From Euclidia mi (taxonomy: Eukaryota; Arthropoda; Insecta; Lepidoptera; Erebidae): a DNA stretch of 64,000 nt. The notes under the pieces were generated by a model. It made no database searches. It saw nothing but the letters and a program-made list of their open reading frames with translations, and was not told the DNA's origin. Shown here piece by piece: positions 47,035 to 59,320 of this stretch. The stretch is from the NCBI GenBank assembly GCA_944739405.2, contig OX123193.2, forward strand, positions 6,332,331 to 6,396,330, given 5' to 3'. Positions within the stretch are counted from its first letter, which is position 1, and each line of letters opens with the position of its first letter. Both the position numbers and the translations under genes were made by a program.

Positions 47035-49915
47035 GTAATTTATAAAGATAAAGATATTTTATTTGTATAAACATGAGTATACACACATAAGTATGCAAGA
47101 TGTTAAATAAAAGTATACAGTCAGTCATGTTTAGCCATTGCAGCGTACAAATAGTATAAAGATGAAAATACATTATAGCATCCAGTGGCACTAAATTTAT
47201 GAATTATATTTATACAAAACAAGATCAAAACACTTAATATATTCAAAATTACATTTGTTTTTATGTGTTATTATGACCTGCTCATTATTATGAATAATAT
47301 ATTAGGTTACAAGAATTAAATAATAGCTAGGTGATAGTACATCATTGAAATTGTCAAATTAAGTTATTTAGAATTCAAGCATTATCAGTATATCAGCCGT
47401 CAACTTTGTCATTCAGAAATTCCTCGATATCATAATATGCTTTGTTTACTAAGAATTTTTTAAGTGTTTTTTTAAATTGGTTGTTACTTTGTTCTCTCCA
47501 CTCTTTAGGAATCTTATTATAAATTTTGGGGGCCATGCAAAAGATACTTTTATGCATCAATGTGGTTCTTGATGCGTGTAAGCATAGTTTATGATTATCA
47601 CGTCTGTTACGGATTACTACAGCAGACCTTTGGGGAAATAAATGTCTATAGCTTTTAACGAATGTTGCACTTGCTAATATATATTGGGACGGCAGTGTTA
47701 AGATCTTATGTCTTATAAGATATGGCTTACAACTATCAGTGATTTTTAATTTAAACATGGTCCTTAAACAGCGTTTTTGAGCTTTAAATACTTGTTCCTT
47801 ATTTGTTGAATTGCCCCAAAAGATAACGCCATATTTTAGTTTTGAAGAAACTAATCCGTGGTAAGCTGCGAGAAGGCCATCAATGTTTAATGTTGGAACC
47901 AGTTTATATATTGCATAACATGAATTAGGAATCTTTTTTATTAAGGCTTCAGTGTGTAATTTCCAATTGAGTTTTCTATCTATTAAAATACCAAGAAACT
48001 TCGCATTGTCAACTTCATTGATATCGATATTATTGTAGTGTGTTAACAAGTCAGACATAGTAGTTCCTCTTTGAGTAAAATGAATAAAATTTGTTTTTTC
48101 TAAGTTAATTTTTAAATTATTGTTTTTTAGCCATTCAACCATTGCTATTAAAGAGTTGTTAATGTCAGAGTTATAGCTCTTTTTATTTATACATGGTATC
48201 GTTATCGTGCTGTCGTCAGCGAATAATGTTACATATTGATTGATGCTTTTGGGGAGATCGTTAATGTAGATGGTAAATAAGAGAGGTCCTAAGACGCTAC
48301 CTTGTCCGACACCATATTTGACAACACGTTCTGATGATCTGTATGTTTCTTCATGTTTGGTGTGTGTGTTTAATGTAGTTATTTCTGTGTATTGCTTTCT
48401 ATTACTAATATAGGATTTTATCAAGCTTTGTACTTTGCCGCGTATTCCGTATGCTTCTAATTTTTGCATCAAGATGCAAAAATTAGAAGCATATACATAG
48501 TCGAAGGCCTGAGTCATGTCGCAAAATATAGTGCTGACAGGGATATTTTTGTCAACATTTGTATGCACCTTATACATGAAGTCATATATAGCCATATCTA
48601 TTGTTTTATTATTTCGGAATCCCTTCTATTCGTCAGTGAATAAGTTGTTTTTTTCTAAGTAGGTGTTAAGTTGCTTATATATATGCTTTTCAAATATTTT
48701 AGCCATAATACTTATAAGAGAAATTGGTCGGTAATTTTGCATAATCTCATGACTTTCCCGTTTATACAACGGTTTCACAACAGATATCTTTAATGCCTCG
48801 GGAAAGGTGCCGGTGTCAATACTTAGATTGATAATATAGCTTAGGTGTATACAGATTTCTGTGGCTACTGATTTAATCACTTTTGTGGTTATACCGTCAT
48901 AGCCCACACTATTTGTGTTTTTGAGAGTATTTATTATTTTTAGTATTTCTATTGGAAGACATGGGGCTAAGAAGAAAGAATTCAATCTAGTGTCAATGAG
49001 TGATGTAACGTTTTTACCAGTATTTTCTATAGGCAAGATTTTATCGACAAAATATCCATTGAATGCATTTGCAATTTCTACGGGTTTAGTGATGATGTTA
49101 TTGTTAAGTCTTATTTTTCTAATTATGTGTCTCGGTATATTGCATTTTGAACTATTAATTACGTTCCAGGTTGTTTTAGATTTATTAATGGCTGTTTTTA
49201 TGGAGTAATTGTTTTGTGCTCTCTGTGTGAGTTTAATGATATTTTTTAGTCGTTTTGAGTAACTAGTAAAGGCCAATTTATTAATTTCATCAGGTTTATG
49301 ACGATATTGCCACAATAAATTACGTTTTCTTTTGCTACACACTTTGATTCCACGTGATATCCATCTAGGTTTTTTAATGACATTGATAGTAATAGTTTTT
49401 TCAGGGAAGCACAATTTATAATACAGGTAAAATATGTCAAGGAAAGTATTATAAGCTTTGTTAGGATCAGTAGTTTCATACATTTCTGCAAAGGATAAGC
49501 TATTAAGACATTCTTTGAATTTTAATATATTTTCATCACAATAGTCTCTCTTCGTTTTGCGCCAATATTTATTGTTAAAAATAGTTTGAACAGGAAATTT
49601 AAGTATTTGTGCTGTGTGGTCAGATAAACCCAGTTCACGGACTTGAACGTCACCTTTCCTATTAAAGTTATGAGCAATGTTATCAATACATGTTTGACTT
49701 TTTATGCGAGTGGGCTGATTAACTGATAATTTTAGATTGTGATTCAAAAATATGCATTCAAAATCCAAAGTCTGTGTGGATCGTTTCAGCACGTCCACAT
49801 TATAGTCACCTGCTATTATAGTATGTTTGTATTTACTCTTACTAAGTATCTGCAATAGTATTTCTATTTTGTTATAGTTCCTAAATATAGTTACTGGCCT
49901 ATTTATGCTTTACTC
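47035..49915 (-). mobile_element. CR1/Jockey-group LINE, minus strand, 5'-truncated
   Basis: It covers the end of the endonuclease and the complete RT of a non-LTR element, then a 3' UTR ending in AT-rich tatctttatctttataaa on the minus strand near 47035. The 5' end is lost in the endonuclease (reading starts near 49910). The copy is well preserved: only one stop interrupts about 840 codons. Confidence 0.85.
47393..49910 (-). pseudogene. LINE endonuclease-RT with a single nonsense codon
   Basis: Minus-strand frame 49855 to 48626: IIAGDYNVDVLKRSTQTLDF (GDYN motif), TCIDNIAHNF, LGLSDHTAQILKF (SDH motif), then an RT start with VKPLYKRESHEIMQNYRPIS. The frame is open back to about 49910 (RNYNKIEILLQILSK). 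TAG at 48628-48626 stands between FTDE and KGFRNN, where related RTs have Gln; reading continues in the same frame to 47393. That part has FCDMTQAFDYVYASNFC, YGVGQGSVLGPLLFTIYIND, VTLFADDSTITI (FADD box), FLGILIDRKLNWK and the C-terminal YYDIEEFLNDKVDG. It would encode target-primed reverse transcription if read through. Confidence 0.92.
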
Positions 49916-50550
49916 AACCTGATGAGCGGTCGGCAAAAGCAGATAAAGTAAAAAAGATATATTACAATATTGAAATAAAAAATATTATTAGAAAATTGCA
50001 TATTTCATGCAATAAATAAATAAATATACTAGTATATTAAATTTATTTTCTTTCGTTTGAAATATAACGTAATTTAATATTACTGGTTTTATTTTATATA
50101 TTTTTGTTTTTTTTCCTTGACCGACTGCGCATTAGAAAGTCGTATATGCGTTTATTTTCTGACATGTTTAACTCTAGAGTATTCAATCTCTCTAGCTACA
50201 TGAATAGAAGGTAATAAATGTGAATGTGTTAATTTCTTAGATGAATATATGAGTGTCATAATTTTGTACACGGAACCACATAATATGTGGTTGATACATA
50301 TTATGTATCTCGTTTAAGAGAAATCGCTCGTAAGATAAATCACGAAAATGATTCCTAACGTCTTTACTCTATAGGTTTATTTAACTTCAAATAGTTTTCA
50401 AGAAAATTTAATTTTATTATTATTTTTTTATATAATTCTAAATATAAAGTTAGCAAGGTCAATCAAGGTAAACTATATATCAAGGCTTTGTTACAGCTAA
50501 TTAAATTATTTCCAAAAAACAACAGTATCTTTTTCTAGAAAAGTAATATT
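49916..50550. other. AT-rich flank, nothing recognised
   Basis: No coding or repeat feature could be supported. Confidence 0.45.
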
Positions 50551-50552
50551 GC

Positions 50553-50605
50553 ACCTCTGCCTACCCCTTCGGGGAAACAGGCGTGAGTCTATAAAAAAAA
50601 ATCTC
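50553..50605 (+). repeat. Family A tail fragment
   Basis: ctacccottcgggg-type tail: the sequence reads ctaccccttcggggaaacag, then gcgtgagtctataaaaaaaa. Only the 3' end of a SINE or its parent LINE is present. Confidence 0.6.
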
Positions 50606-51020
50606 GATGCATGTGTGTAAGTGTATTTAAATTGTGACACTCAGTGTAATATGCGTTAGTTTAAATACAGATAGCTAGCGACCGGACGTTACAATTAGTT
50701 ATGTTATTTTGATAATAATTATTGTTAAAATAAAGTGTTTGTTAAGTACTATGTGAGCTGTTTTATTGATCTTTTTATTATTCCGTATTTAATGTCTATC
50801 AGCAAAGAAATACTGCTGATAACCTGCTTCTTGATAAAATCATTCTAAATAATGTAAGAGACCAAGACCAATATCCTGCGCTGGACTACATCAGGTTGTA
50901 GATGAATATTTTTGTGATAATTTTGCGATATGAATGTCACTTTTAGTCTTGCAATTACACAAAATATACATAACAGTCATGTCACAAGCACGTCGAAGGA
51001 CTGGAGGGAAAAAGGATAGG

Positions 51021-51225
51021 AAGAGGAGCGAAAGTGTTACTGGGTTTTTCCGAATACTCAGTAGCAGCCCGGAGTCTGGTGATGTGACCAGTAACAGCAG
51101 TAGGCTCGGCCCCTATTACGTGGGAGCTAAAAAATCATGGTGAAATGTGGGTGTACCCCTCTACCTACCCCTTCGGGGATACAGGCGTGAGACTATAAAT
51201 AAAATAAATAAATAAAGAGGAGCGA
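51021..51225 (+). mobile_element. Family A SINE, 5'-truncated, with target duplication
   Basis: Direct repeats AAGAGGAGCGA (51021-51031 and 51215-51225) flank the body (ttactgggtttttccgaata) to tail (cccttcggggatacaggcgt) and an ATAAATAAA end. The tRNA head is missing, as in a 5'-truncated target-primed insertion. Confidence 0.88.
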
Positions 51226-51645
51226 GATGAGGAACAAGGACAAGAAGACTGAACCGTCGCTCGGTACTCTCACTCACCGAATGAAACGCAACAGAATAGA
51301 TATTGTTACTTAACGTCGATAGTCTATTCGTGAGAAGGTAGTACTTTTTTCAATCCTGCACATCATTCTGAAATTAGCATGACTCTGCTATTAGTGTAAA
51401 CTACATTTACTGTATTTTGTTATCACAGTCTATTATTCTACCTAGAAAATTGTCGTATAAGAAGCAAACGTATGTGTTCTGTGCTCTATGCGATAACCAA
51501 GGGTATCTGGGGAAGACAACCTACTAACAACTTGACCAAACCGGCACTAGAAACCTTTATCCTATGCCACGGGACTAACGCTTCCCCCAATATGCATCTG
51601 TCGTAAGGAATGTAAACTTTATTTGGACATCTTAGATTATAGACT

Positions 51646-51862
51646 GATCGGGTGGCGTGGTAGTTTAAGCGGCCGCCTCACCGCTTGACACTACGCTGAG
51701 TGTTGTCGGTTCGATTCCCACACGAGACAACACTTTGTGTGATCCACAAATTGTAGTTTCGAGTCTGGGTGTTCATTGTGTCCGTTAGTTGTATGTTTGT
51801 AAAGTCCCCGCGACACAGGATTTAGTCCTAAAGCGGGAGTTGTCTTTAGAAAAAAAAATGAA
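51646..51862 (+). mobile_element. tRNA-derived SINE, family B (most complete)
   Basis: Head gggtggcgtggtagtttaag, B-box ggttcgattcccaca, body gtttcgagtctgggtgttca, gcgacacaggatttagtcct and an A-rich end. It defines the family together with copies at 7816, 54372 and 63886. Confidence 0.88.
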
Positions 51863-52070
51863 AAATATATCCCGTTTCCCAAGAAGTTTTCTGCCTCGCT
51901 CATCAAAACTGTGGATGACAATACGACCTTCAAACTATCAAAATAAGAGCGTATGTTGTATTTTGAAAAGGCTGGCAACATACTTTCGACACCTCCGGTG
52001 TCCATACGCAGCGGTTAACGCTTACTATTTAGGAATCCTCCTGCTTGTTTGCTCCTTGAGTTATAAAATA

Positions 52071-52662
52071 AAAATTGGACAAGTGCGAGTCTCGTTTGTT
52101 GTATGTATACTTAAATATTTTTAGGGTTCCGTACCTAAAAGATAAAAAACGGGACCCTATTACTAAGCCTCCGCTGCCGCTGTCTGTCTGTCTGTCTGTC
52201 CGTATGTCTGTCTGTCACCAGGCTCTATCTCATAAACCGAGATAGCTAGAAAGCTGAAATTTTCACAAATGATGTATTTCGGTTGTCGCTATAACAACAA
52301 ATACTAAAAATAAAAAAATAAAAAATATTCAAAAAAATAAATAATTTCCATACAAAAAACGTGCTTTTTTCGTATTTTTTGCTCAAAGTTACTAACTGTA
52401 ACAGGTAGACGCTTTAAATTTTCACAGAATATGTAGTTGTATATTACTTTTCAAAATAAATAATTAAATAATAAAAAAGTAAATAATGAAGGGGGGCTCC
52501 CATACAACAAACGTAATTTTTAAGCAATTTATAACTCGATCTAAATAAACAAATAGAAACTTAAAAAGTATTTAAGTATACATTCAACGAACGTGATTTT
52601 CTTTTATATATGATGGTACGGAACCCTTCGTGGGCGAGTCCGACTCGCACTTGCCCAATTTT
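52071..52662. mobile_element. Lepidopteran-type MITE (AAGTGCGAGTC ends)
   Basis: Inverted ends: aaaattggacaagtgcgagt on the left; aaaattgggcaagtgcgagt as the reverse complement on the right. Inside are tagggttccgtacctaaaag and ggtacggaacccttcgtggg, and a ctgtctgtctgtctgtctgt run at 52180-52201. This arrangement is one I know as a very common repeat of moth and butterfly genomes. No coding capacity. Confidence 0.85.
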
Positions 52663-52980
52663 TAATTTAAGATTTTACTACACTTCAATTTTATTTATTT
52701 GTATAGACGTGCCCTCAGGCTGAATTCTACTCGGCTTTCTATTTGTTCCCTTTTTTTTGTTTCCCTTTGTTCGAAGAGACAAAGACAGAACTAGTTAGTT
52801 ATTCTTAAGTCTTTGATAGTGTCCGCTGCATTTAAATATACCTTTGGCTGTGTATTATTTTAACTATAGTAAACGTAGATGTGTGAGTGCTTATATATTT
52901 ATTATGAATCGATTTGAATATTGAAAAGCTGCTACGTTTTTTGTTTTATTCTTATTTGATATAAATACTATCGGTGACAT

Positions 52981-53100
52981 CGAGGCACGGAGGGCGCAGA
53001 GGCTCAAGCGATCACCTCGCCATGTTACAAAGCATCAAGGGTTGTGGGTCCGAACCCCAAACGAGACAACTGAGAATGATTGTAAAGTCAACCGCGACTT
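52981..53100 (+). repeat. tRNA-headed SINE piece
   Basis: gagggcgcagaggctcaagc and a B-box-like gtgggtccgaaccccaaac, then attgtaaagtcaaccgcgac. It looks like a diverged relative of family B. Confidence 0.45.
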
Positions 53101-53111
53101 GATTTATAACT

Positions 53112-53300
53112 ACACTAGCTGATCCGGCGAACTTCGTACCGCTACATTGTTTTTTAATATTCGCAATTTTTTGTGAATCTAAACCATTCTCAAGTTCCCT
53201 TGAACACACTCAAAAAATTTCATCAAAATCGGTCCAGTCGTTTAGGAGGAGTTCAGTGACATACACACGCACACAAGAAATATATAGAAAGATAATACGG
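53112..53300 (+). repeat. RTE-type 3' tail
   Basis: ctagctgatccggcgaactt, then catcaaaatcggtccagtcg and acatacacacgcacacaaga: the conserved 3' tail of insect RTE LINEs and dependent SINEs. Confidence 0.75.
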
Positions 53301-53339
53301 GTGATGCCGTTTAAAAAGTAACTTGATGGTAGTAGAGCC

Positions 53340-53642
53340 TTGCTGATTTCAGCATGAATGGGCCGGCTCGACCGGGGAAGTACCTACTGCCCTCTCACAG
53401 AAAATCGACATAAAGTAATAGTACCTAAACTGTTGCGTTTTGTTCGGTGAGTGAGAATGCCGGAGGCCCTATCCCCTACTCCTTCTCCTTCATCCCACTC
53501 CTTAGTCTATCCCTTTTTCCTACCTCAAGGGGCGGCAACGCACTTGCGATTTCTGTGGTATTACTTGTGTCTATGGGTGGCGGTAATTGCTTACCATCAG
53601 GCGATCCATCTGCACGTTTGCCGCCTATTACTATAAAAAAAA
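53340..53642 (+). mobile_element. Family D SINE
   Basis: gaatgggccggctcgaccgg, accgccctctcacag-like tactgccctctcacagaaaa, ttgttcggtgagtgagaatg, a C/T-rich middle, ggggcggcaacgcacttgcg, ttaccatcaggcgatccatc, gtttgccgcctattac and an A run. This order is that of an abundant lepidopteran SINE. The two open frames over it are chance. Confidence 0.82.
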
Positions 53643-54371
53643 ACTTTGAACTGAAGTTTCCCACCAATCTACTGAGAAAGCCACGACGGTTTCCACGCAT
53701 CAATCCGAAGCCTATGAAGAAGAACAGAGTGGACGAACGAAAAACCTAACTGAGGAAGTATAATCAGATCTCTACTTAGATTAATCTTATCATACAAATG
53801 CAACAATGTAACTCCACAGCTTCTTTTTTCAAGCCAAGCCGGGATTTTTTGTTCTGAAATAAGGCTGTACTACTTAAAATATGTATAAGGATACCTAACC
53901 CTCGTACATAACATATATTTTACTAGTTTTATTTTTAAATTGTCTTACAAGATTTGTACCACGTTCCTTTGTCTCGACTAGTTGATATTTAGGCACTATT
54001 TTGAGCGCCTTATTCAGATGTATGTACCTGTCTTACACTTGTGTTTTGGTTCGTTGAATTAACGCATCCAGACGGTACAAACGCCGATCCCAAACACAAT
54101 ATAAAACTAATGTTATATTTACAAAAATAAAATTGCTGTATTTTCATGTTTTCCAACTGTATTAATTCCAAAAGAAAGACAAGACTTGCATCTAATCCAG
54201 AGAGAACACCGGTGCGCGCTTCAGATGAATTTTAATCACTGTTTGTTTTTAATGGCAGTTTGTGGTTTAGGATTAATCTACGTTTGTTTTGTTGAACGAG
54301 TTAGTTGCAAGCTTATATTCCCCTAAAGGGAAAAAGGTAATGATGCTCTATGCTTCTTTTTCTAAATGCTG

Positions 54372-54578
54372 GACGGTTGGCGTAGTGGTTTAAGTGTCCG
54401 CCTCGCCGCTTGACACTGCACCGAGTGTTGTGGATTCGATCCTCACACGAGGCAGCACTTTGGGTGATTTATAAATTGTTGTCTCGAGTCTGGGTGTTCA
54501 TTGTGTCTGTAAGTTGTATGTTTGTAAAGTCCTCCGCGGCACAGGATTTAGTCTTAGTGTGGGAGTTGTTTAAAAAAA
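54372..54578 (+). mobile_element. tRNA-derived SINE, family B
   Basis: ggttggcgtagtggtttaag, B-box-like ggattcgatcctcac, gtctcgagtctgggtgttca, cggcacaggatttagtctta and an A run. It is nearly as complete as the copy at 51646. Confidence 0.85.
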
Positions 54579-54904
54579 TGATCGATATTCAACATAAGTA
54601 TGTATACAAAGTATTTAAAATTAAAAGTATTTGCAGAAATCAATTTCCTCAAAAAGTAAACTGATATCTCATAAACTTGCAGCTTTATAATGACAGTAAA
54701 TTGCACGGGGATAGTTCGACAAAAACCATTGGCTCGCGGAAAAAGTAAAAATAAATTGGACTTTTGGCCAGCGTCCCGTTGTTGAATAAAATTGGAAATG
54801 AACAAAAAACTTTGCAATCCGCTTGTTCCGGATAGCGTCGAATGTATCGCCGGATTACGATATTTGTGGTGAGTATCTGATTAACAATACAGTTTGTATG
54901 GTCC

Positions 54905-55220
54905 CTACCTTCATCTGCCCTGTAATAATGGATCCCACGGCTAGGCATGGACCTCTTCACACTATGAAAAGGTTGAGGTCATAATCCACCACACCAGCCA
55001 AGTGAGGATAGGCAAACTTCAAATGCCTTTCGAGAACAGTACTCTAACTGTCAGACATGCAGGTTTTCTCACGATGTTTTCCTTCACCGTTTAGCAAGAG
55101 GTAATTAACAATGTAATACGCTAATAACTTCGGAAAGTCATGTCCGTCCCGTCAGTTCCGAGACCTTCTGCGCAACAGTACGTCTCTCCACGAGGCTATC
55201 GCTACTGTGTATGGTCCCAG
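54905..55220 (+). repeat. Composite SINE with conserved 3' half
   Basis: ggctaggcatggacctcttc, gttgaggtcataatccacca, gcaggttttctcacgatgtt and ttccttcaccgtttagcaag. This is a widespread lepidopteran retroelement segment. A partial copy of the first part is at about 46556-46610. Confidence 0.65.
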
Positions 55221-55264
55221 TTAGGGTCATAAAAAAAATCACAAACGCAAAGACTTATATTGGA

Positions 55265-55400
55265 AGTGAACTGATGACTTGATAAGTGATGGGAAGTGGC
55301 TGAATGGCAAAACGGAAGAACGGGTCATGTGGCGTACCCTGGGGAGGCCTTCGTCTATCAGTGGACAGCAGTTGATGACGATTGTAACGATATTGTGGGT
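55265..55400 (+). repeat. LINE tail fragment
   Basis: ggctgaatggcaaaacggaa, gtaccctggggaggccttcg, ctatcagtggacagcagttg and atgacgattgtaacg. The end resembles RTE-group LINE tails. Frames are short. Confidence 0.45.
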
Positions 55401-55711
55401 GAATACAATTCGCGAAGCTACCATGTGCTTTCCAAAGGGCGATATTTCACGAGGACGACCAAAACGTGTTAATTTTTCAAACAACGAGCAAAAGTGAAGT
55501 TCAATATATATCACTAACTTTATCAATATATATCACAACTTTTGCCGGGCAATTCTAATAGCAACAATTGCAAGGTTATTAACCAATTTAATTCAATTCT
55601 ACAAATCACACACAAATCAAAACGTGTTAATAAAACGAATTTTCCAGAAGCAAGCATTAGAATGATTTGACAGTTCAAAGTGTGACCATAGTCAAAATTT
55701 ACAATAGACAA

Positions 55712-56605
55712 AACAATAATAATAATAATAATTTAGCTGAAATAGCTAACACCTTGCACCCAATGAATACTCAATTAGACTCAGAAGACCATCAACTAGA
55801 CCAATGGAAAGGCAAAGTACTTCATGGCCACCACCCACATGACTTGCAACAACCACACATCGGCTCAGAAGCTTCGAATAGATAGCTTACTAGTGGCTAC
55901 CTATTCCCTGAAACCGAAGGATTTTTAATAGCTATTCAGGACCAAGTCATAAATACTAAAAACTATAGGAAATATATTATTAAAGATCCCAACACCATAG
56001 ATGATAAATGCCGCAAATGTCACCGACAGCCAGAAACTATACGACATATAACAGGAGCTTGTACTACACTAACACAAACTGACTACACACACCGCCACAA
56101 TCAAATAGTCAATATAATTCACCAAAAACTAGCACTCAAATATAAGTTAATCGAAGAAACTCATACACCTTACTATAAATACCAACCCAGCTCCTTATTA
56201 GAAAACAAAACCCGTAAGATGTACTACGTTCGAGCTATTCTAACAGACAAGACTATTCATTTCAACAGACCAGACATTACAATACACCATAAAACAAAAA
56301 ATACGGTGTATATAATAGACATTGCAGTACCAAATACCCATAATCTTGTAAAAACTATAACTGAATAAATAAATAAATACACTGACCTTAAAGAAGAAAT
56401 AGTAAGAATTTGGCAAGCCCGTAATGTATACATAGTACCAGTAGTAATATCTACCACCGGAGTAATACCGAAACACCTACATTCCAGCCTAAAACTTCTT
56501 GATTTAACACCAAACACTTTCATCAATAGCCAAAAAGCAGCAATTTTGAACACATGTAGGATAGTACGCAAATTCATGCAAAGCGATGAAACACAAAATC
56601 AAATT
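55712..56605 (+). pseudogene. LINE C-terminal domain with restriction-like endonuclease
   Basis: After an AAT microsatellite (55712-55731) a + frame reads NLAEIANTLHPMNTQLDSED, then stop (near 55882), LTSGYLFPETEGFLIAIQDQ, a zinc-binding CRKCHRQPETIRHITGAC (C-x2-C-x8-H-x4-C), YYKYQPSSLLENKTRKMYYV, NRPDITIHHKTKNTVYIIDI (RPD motif) and DLKEEIVRIWQARN to VRKFMQ. The CCHC followed by RPD and a later ID-A-P is the endonuclease tail of R2/R4-type non-LTR retrotransposons, which cut a preferred target. A second stop near 56366 lies in an AATAAATAAATAAA run. The RT part is absent. Confidence 0.8.
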
Positions 56606-56696
56606 TAGCTCTTGTGACAATTACTTGGTCTAACCCGTAAATGTCATCAAAACACCAGCGATTAGCTGAGTATTAAAACCATATAAAAATAATAAT

Positions 56697-57985
56697 AATC
56701 TTTATTGTGGATCATAGGTTGGTACATAATACAGATGTTATAGTTTCAATAATTCTAGTTCAGCTATGTCCCGCCTATTGGGCATACAATGGTTGCAATA
56801 AATGGCGTAGGTACATGCATTTTGAAATACGGATAAAAGTGTCACAAAATTGTATACAGGCATTAATAATAATTCATATAAAAGTAGATAATACTGAACA
56901 CATCATGACTAAGGCACAGAGTAACTGAGTAGACATTTGTCAGATAGGTACTCTGTTACGGTATAATAACATTTGTTTATTAGCAAGTCATGTAGATTAT
57001 ATTTAAATGTTTTTATGTTTGTTATCATTCTAATTTATTTCGGAATATTGTTGAATATGCGTGGAGCTGTACAGAATATACTTTCGTGCATAAAATGTGG
57101 CTTAGAAGCGACTACGTATAGTTTATCCTCATGTCTTACACGTTTTCGAAAGTCGAATAGCTCAGAATTATTTTTTACAAATAGAGCAACTTCCAAAATG
57201 TATAGACTTGGCAAAGGTAAGATTTAAAATTCTTTAAAAAATGGTTCACACGAGTCGGTTTGGTGCAGATTAAACATAGCCCGTATACAGCGTTTCTGTG
57301 CTATAAATGCCCGGCCTTTATCTGTACTATTGCCCCAAAATATTACGCTGAACCTTAGGGTTGAACTGACGTAGCCATGGTATGCTGTCAAAAGTGTTTC
57401 TTTATTTGATATTTTTCTTAACCGATTCAGGGCATATGAAAACTGGCTTAGTCTTTTACACACAAAGTCAACATGTGATTTCCAATTGATTTTGTTATCG
57501 ATATGTACTCCTAAAAATTTTGTTACTTCAGTTTCTTCTATGTTACTATCAATATATCGGTTTTTTAAGTGAGGCGTGCGATTTGCACGTATTTTAAAAT
57601 TCATTATTTTTGTTTTGTCGATGTTGATCATTAAATTATTCATATTAAGCCAGTCTATAATTGAAAATAAGTTAAGTCAAGTTCTAAATTAATTGTATTA
57701 TCATTGTTGAATAGTACCGTGCTATCATCAGCAAATAATGTGATGTCGTGTTTTATTATTGAAGGCATGTCATTGATATAAACTAGAAAGAACAAGGGGC
57801 CCAAAGTACTCCCTTGTGGGACACCAAATTGAGTTGTTCCAGGTTCAGATGTATAAATTTCTTCAGTCATTGATTGTGGGTTTAACTGACGAATCTCTGT
57901 GTATTGTTGTCTATTTGAGAGATATGATTTTACGAGTTCATACACGTTGCCTCTGATACCATATGCGTACATTTTTCTTAAGAGG
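56697..57985 (-). pseudogene. CR1/Jockey-group LINE RT fragment, minus strand
   Basis: Minus-strand frames: 57972-57655 with YGIRGNVYELVKSYLSNRQQ, FGVPQGSTLGPLFFLVYIND and ITLFADDSTVLFN (FADD box); a short shift; then 57643-57224 with KFLGVHIDNKINWKSHVDFV and VIFWGNSTDKGRAFIAQKRC. Conserved C-terminal codons continue in another frame towards 57000 (LYVVASKPHFMHESILYSST). It ends at an AATAATAATC run near 56697. It is a relative of the element at 47-50 kb. Truncated 5' in the RT. Confidence 0.88.
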
Positions 57986-59320
57986 GTACTATGCTCGACA
58001 ACATGTTACTAAACCGATATAATCGATTCAACTTATCATAAAAAATATTTCTATTTCAAACACAATATTGACTCACACTGCTAATGTGATGCATATAAGG
58101 ATAAGTCCATGTCCAGCAATGGACTGCGAGACACTGTATGAAGATAGATATTCTTTGCCACTGATATGGCAGACAACAGACAAACTTGCAGGAGCTTACT
58201 TGTATAATATTATGAATATTACAAGCTTGTGTTTCCAAGAGCTGAATAGTTAATCAAAGCCACCAAACCGCAGTAGATTTCCGATTAATTTCATGACTAC
58301 ATTAGCAAGTTTGTGGCTAGAGAAACATTTCAATAGAATTAACATACAAATTCACAAAATTGCTCATACTAAAATGAACATAAATATTGTATTAAGGCGA
58401 GGTTGCAGTACTTTTTAAGATTTTTGAACGTCTGAAAGTCCCATGAACTATGATATTTTTACTGAATAAAAATTAAAGTATAAAAGTTGAACATATCTTC
58501 TAGTAAATCGTAAAGATAGAAACACGTTTTGGAATGATTGGTTCGATAAAAAAAATGTCAAACATGGCACTAAATCACAATTTTAAACGTGTACTGCTTA
58601 GAGATTCCATAATGAATTTATATGAAAGTATTATCAATAGAAACAGCTCTTTATTTAAAAAAAATTGGTAAAAACAGATTTCGTAATTTCGTTATCATTT
58701 TGCTCCAAGAAAAAAAATAGTCAAAATGTTGGCATTATATCGCTCGCCAGCCGTTCATCAGTGCCTGTCTAGGCGTGATTGAGGGCGGACGTACGTCGTT
58801 GCTCCGCAAAATCCCCCTCCACCCCCGCATGTACGTTTTCGCAAAAGTACAAAGTAATTCGTATTCCAAACTCAATCGTTCAAACCATAGACATACTAGT
58901 AAGAAACCGTAGACAGGTTACTGACAAGGTAACATGACGGAGCTTACGAGTGGCACGCATCGCGAAAAGCGTACGCACACTAACATAAATATGTCAAAAC
59001 GACACACTAAGAATTAGATAAGAAGTGTAAGTGAGATAGCACATCTAATCGCAAGCGCGAAATAGAGATAAACATATACTCTCTAGACCGAAGCGCATTG
59101 TGACATCATGCTGACCGTTTCACAAACAATAATTTGACTCAGATGCGACATGATCACTTTGTCTGTCTTGAGTAAATTCAATTCGCCTCAAAGTAAATTT
59201 GATTAATTCATTTAAGGTAGGGAAAATAAAAAGTCGATGTGATTTATTTATAACATTTATTAAAAAAGTACATTTCAATTCAATGGAAACCTAAAACAGT
59301 ACGTTAATATAAAAACTGTG

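Noticed and set aside
53447..53749. Proline/arginine-rich protein
   Set aside because: The frame covers a family D SINE and its A-rich end; similar frames arise wherever this SINE is inserted.
56240..56577. Minus-strand genes over the endonuclease LINE tail
   Set aside because: They are antisense shadows of the + strand frame that contains the CCHC and RPD motifs.
56973..57227. Plus-strand gene
   Set aside because: It is antisense to the conserved C-terminal part of the minus-strand LINE at 56697-57985.
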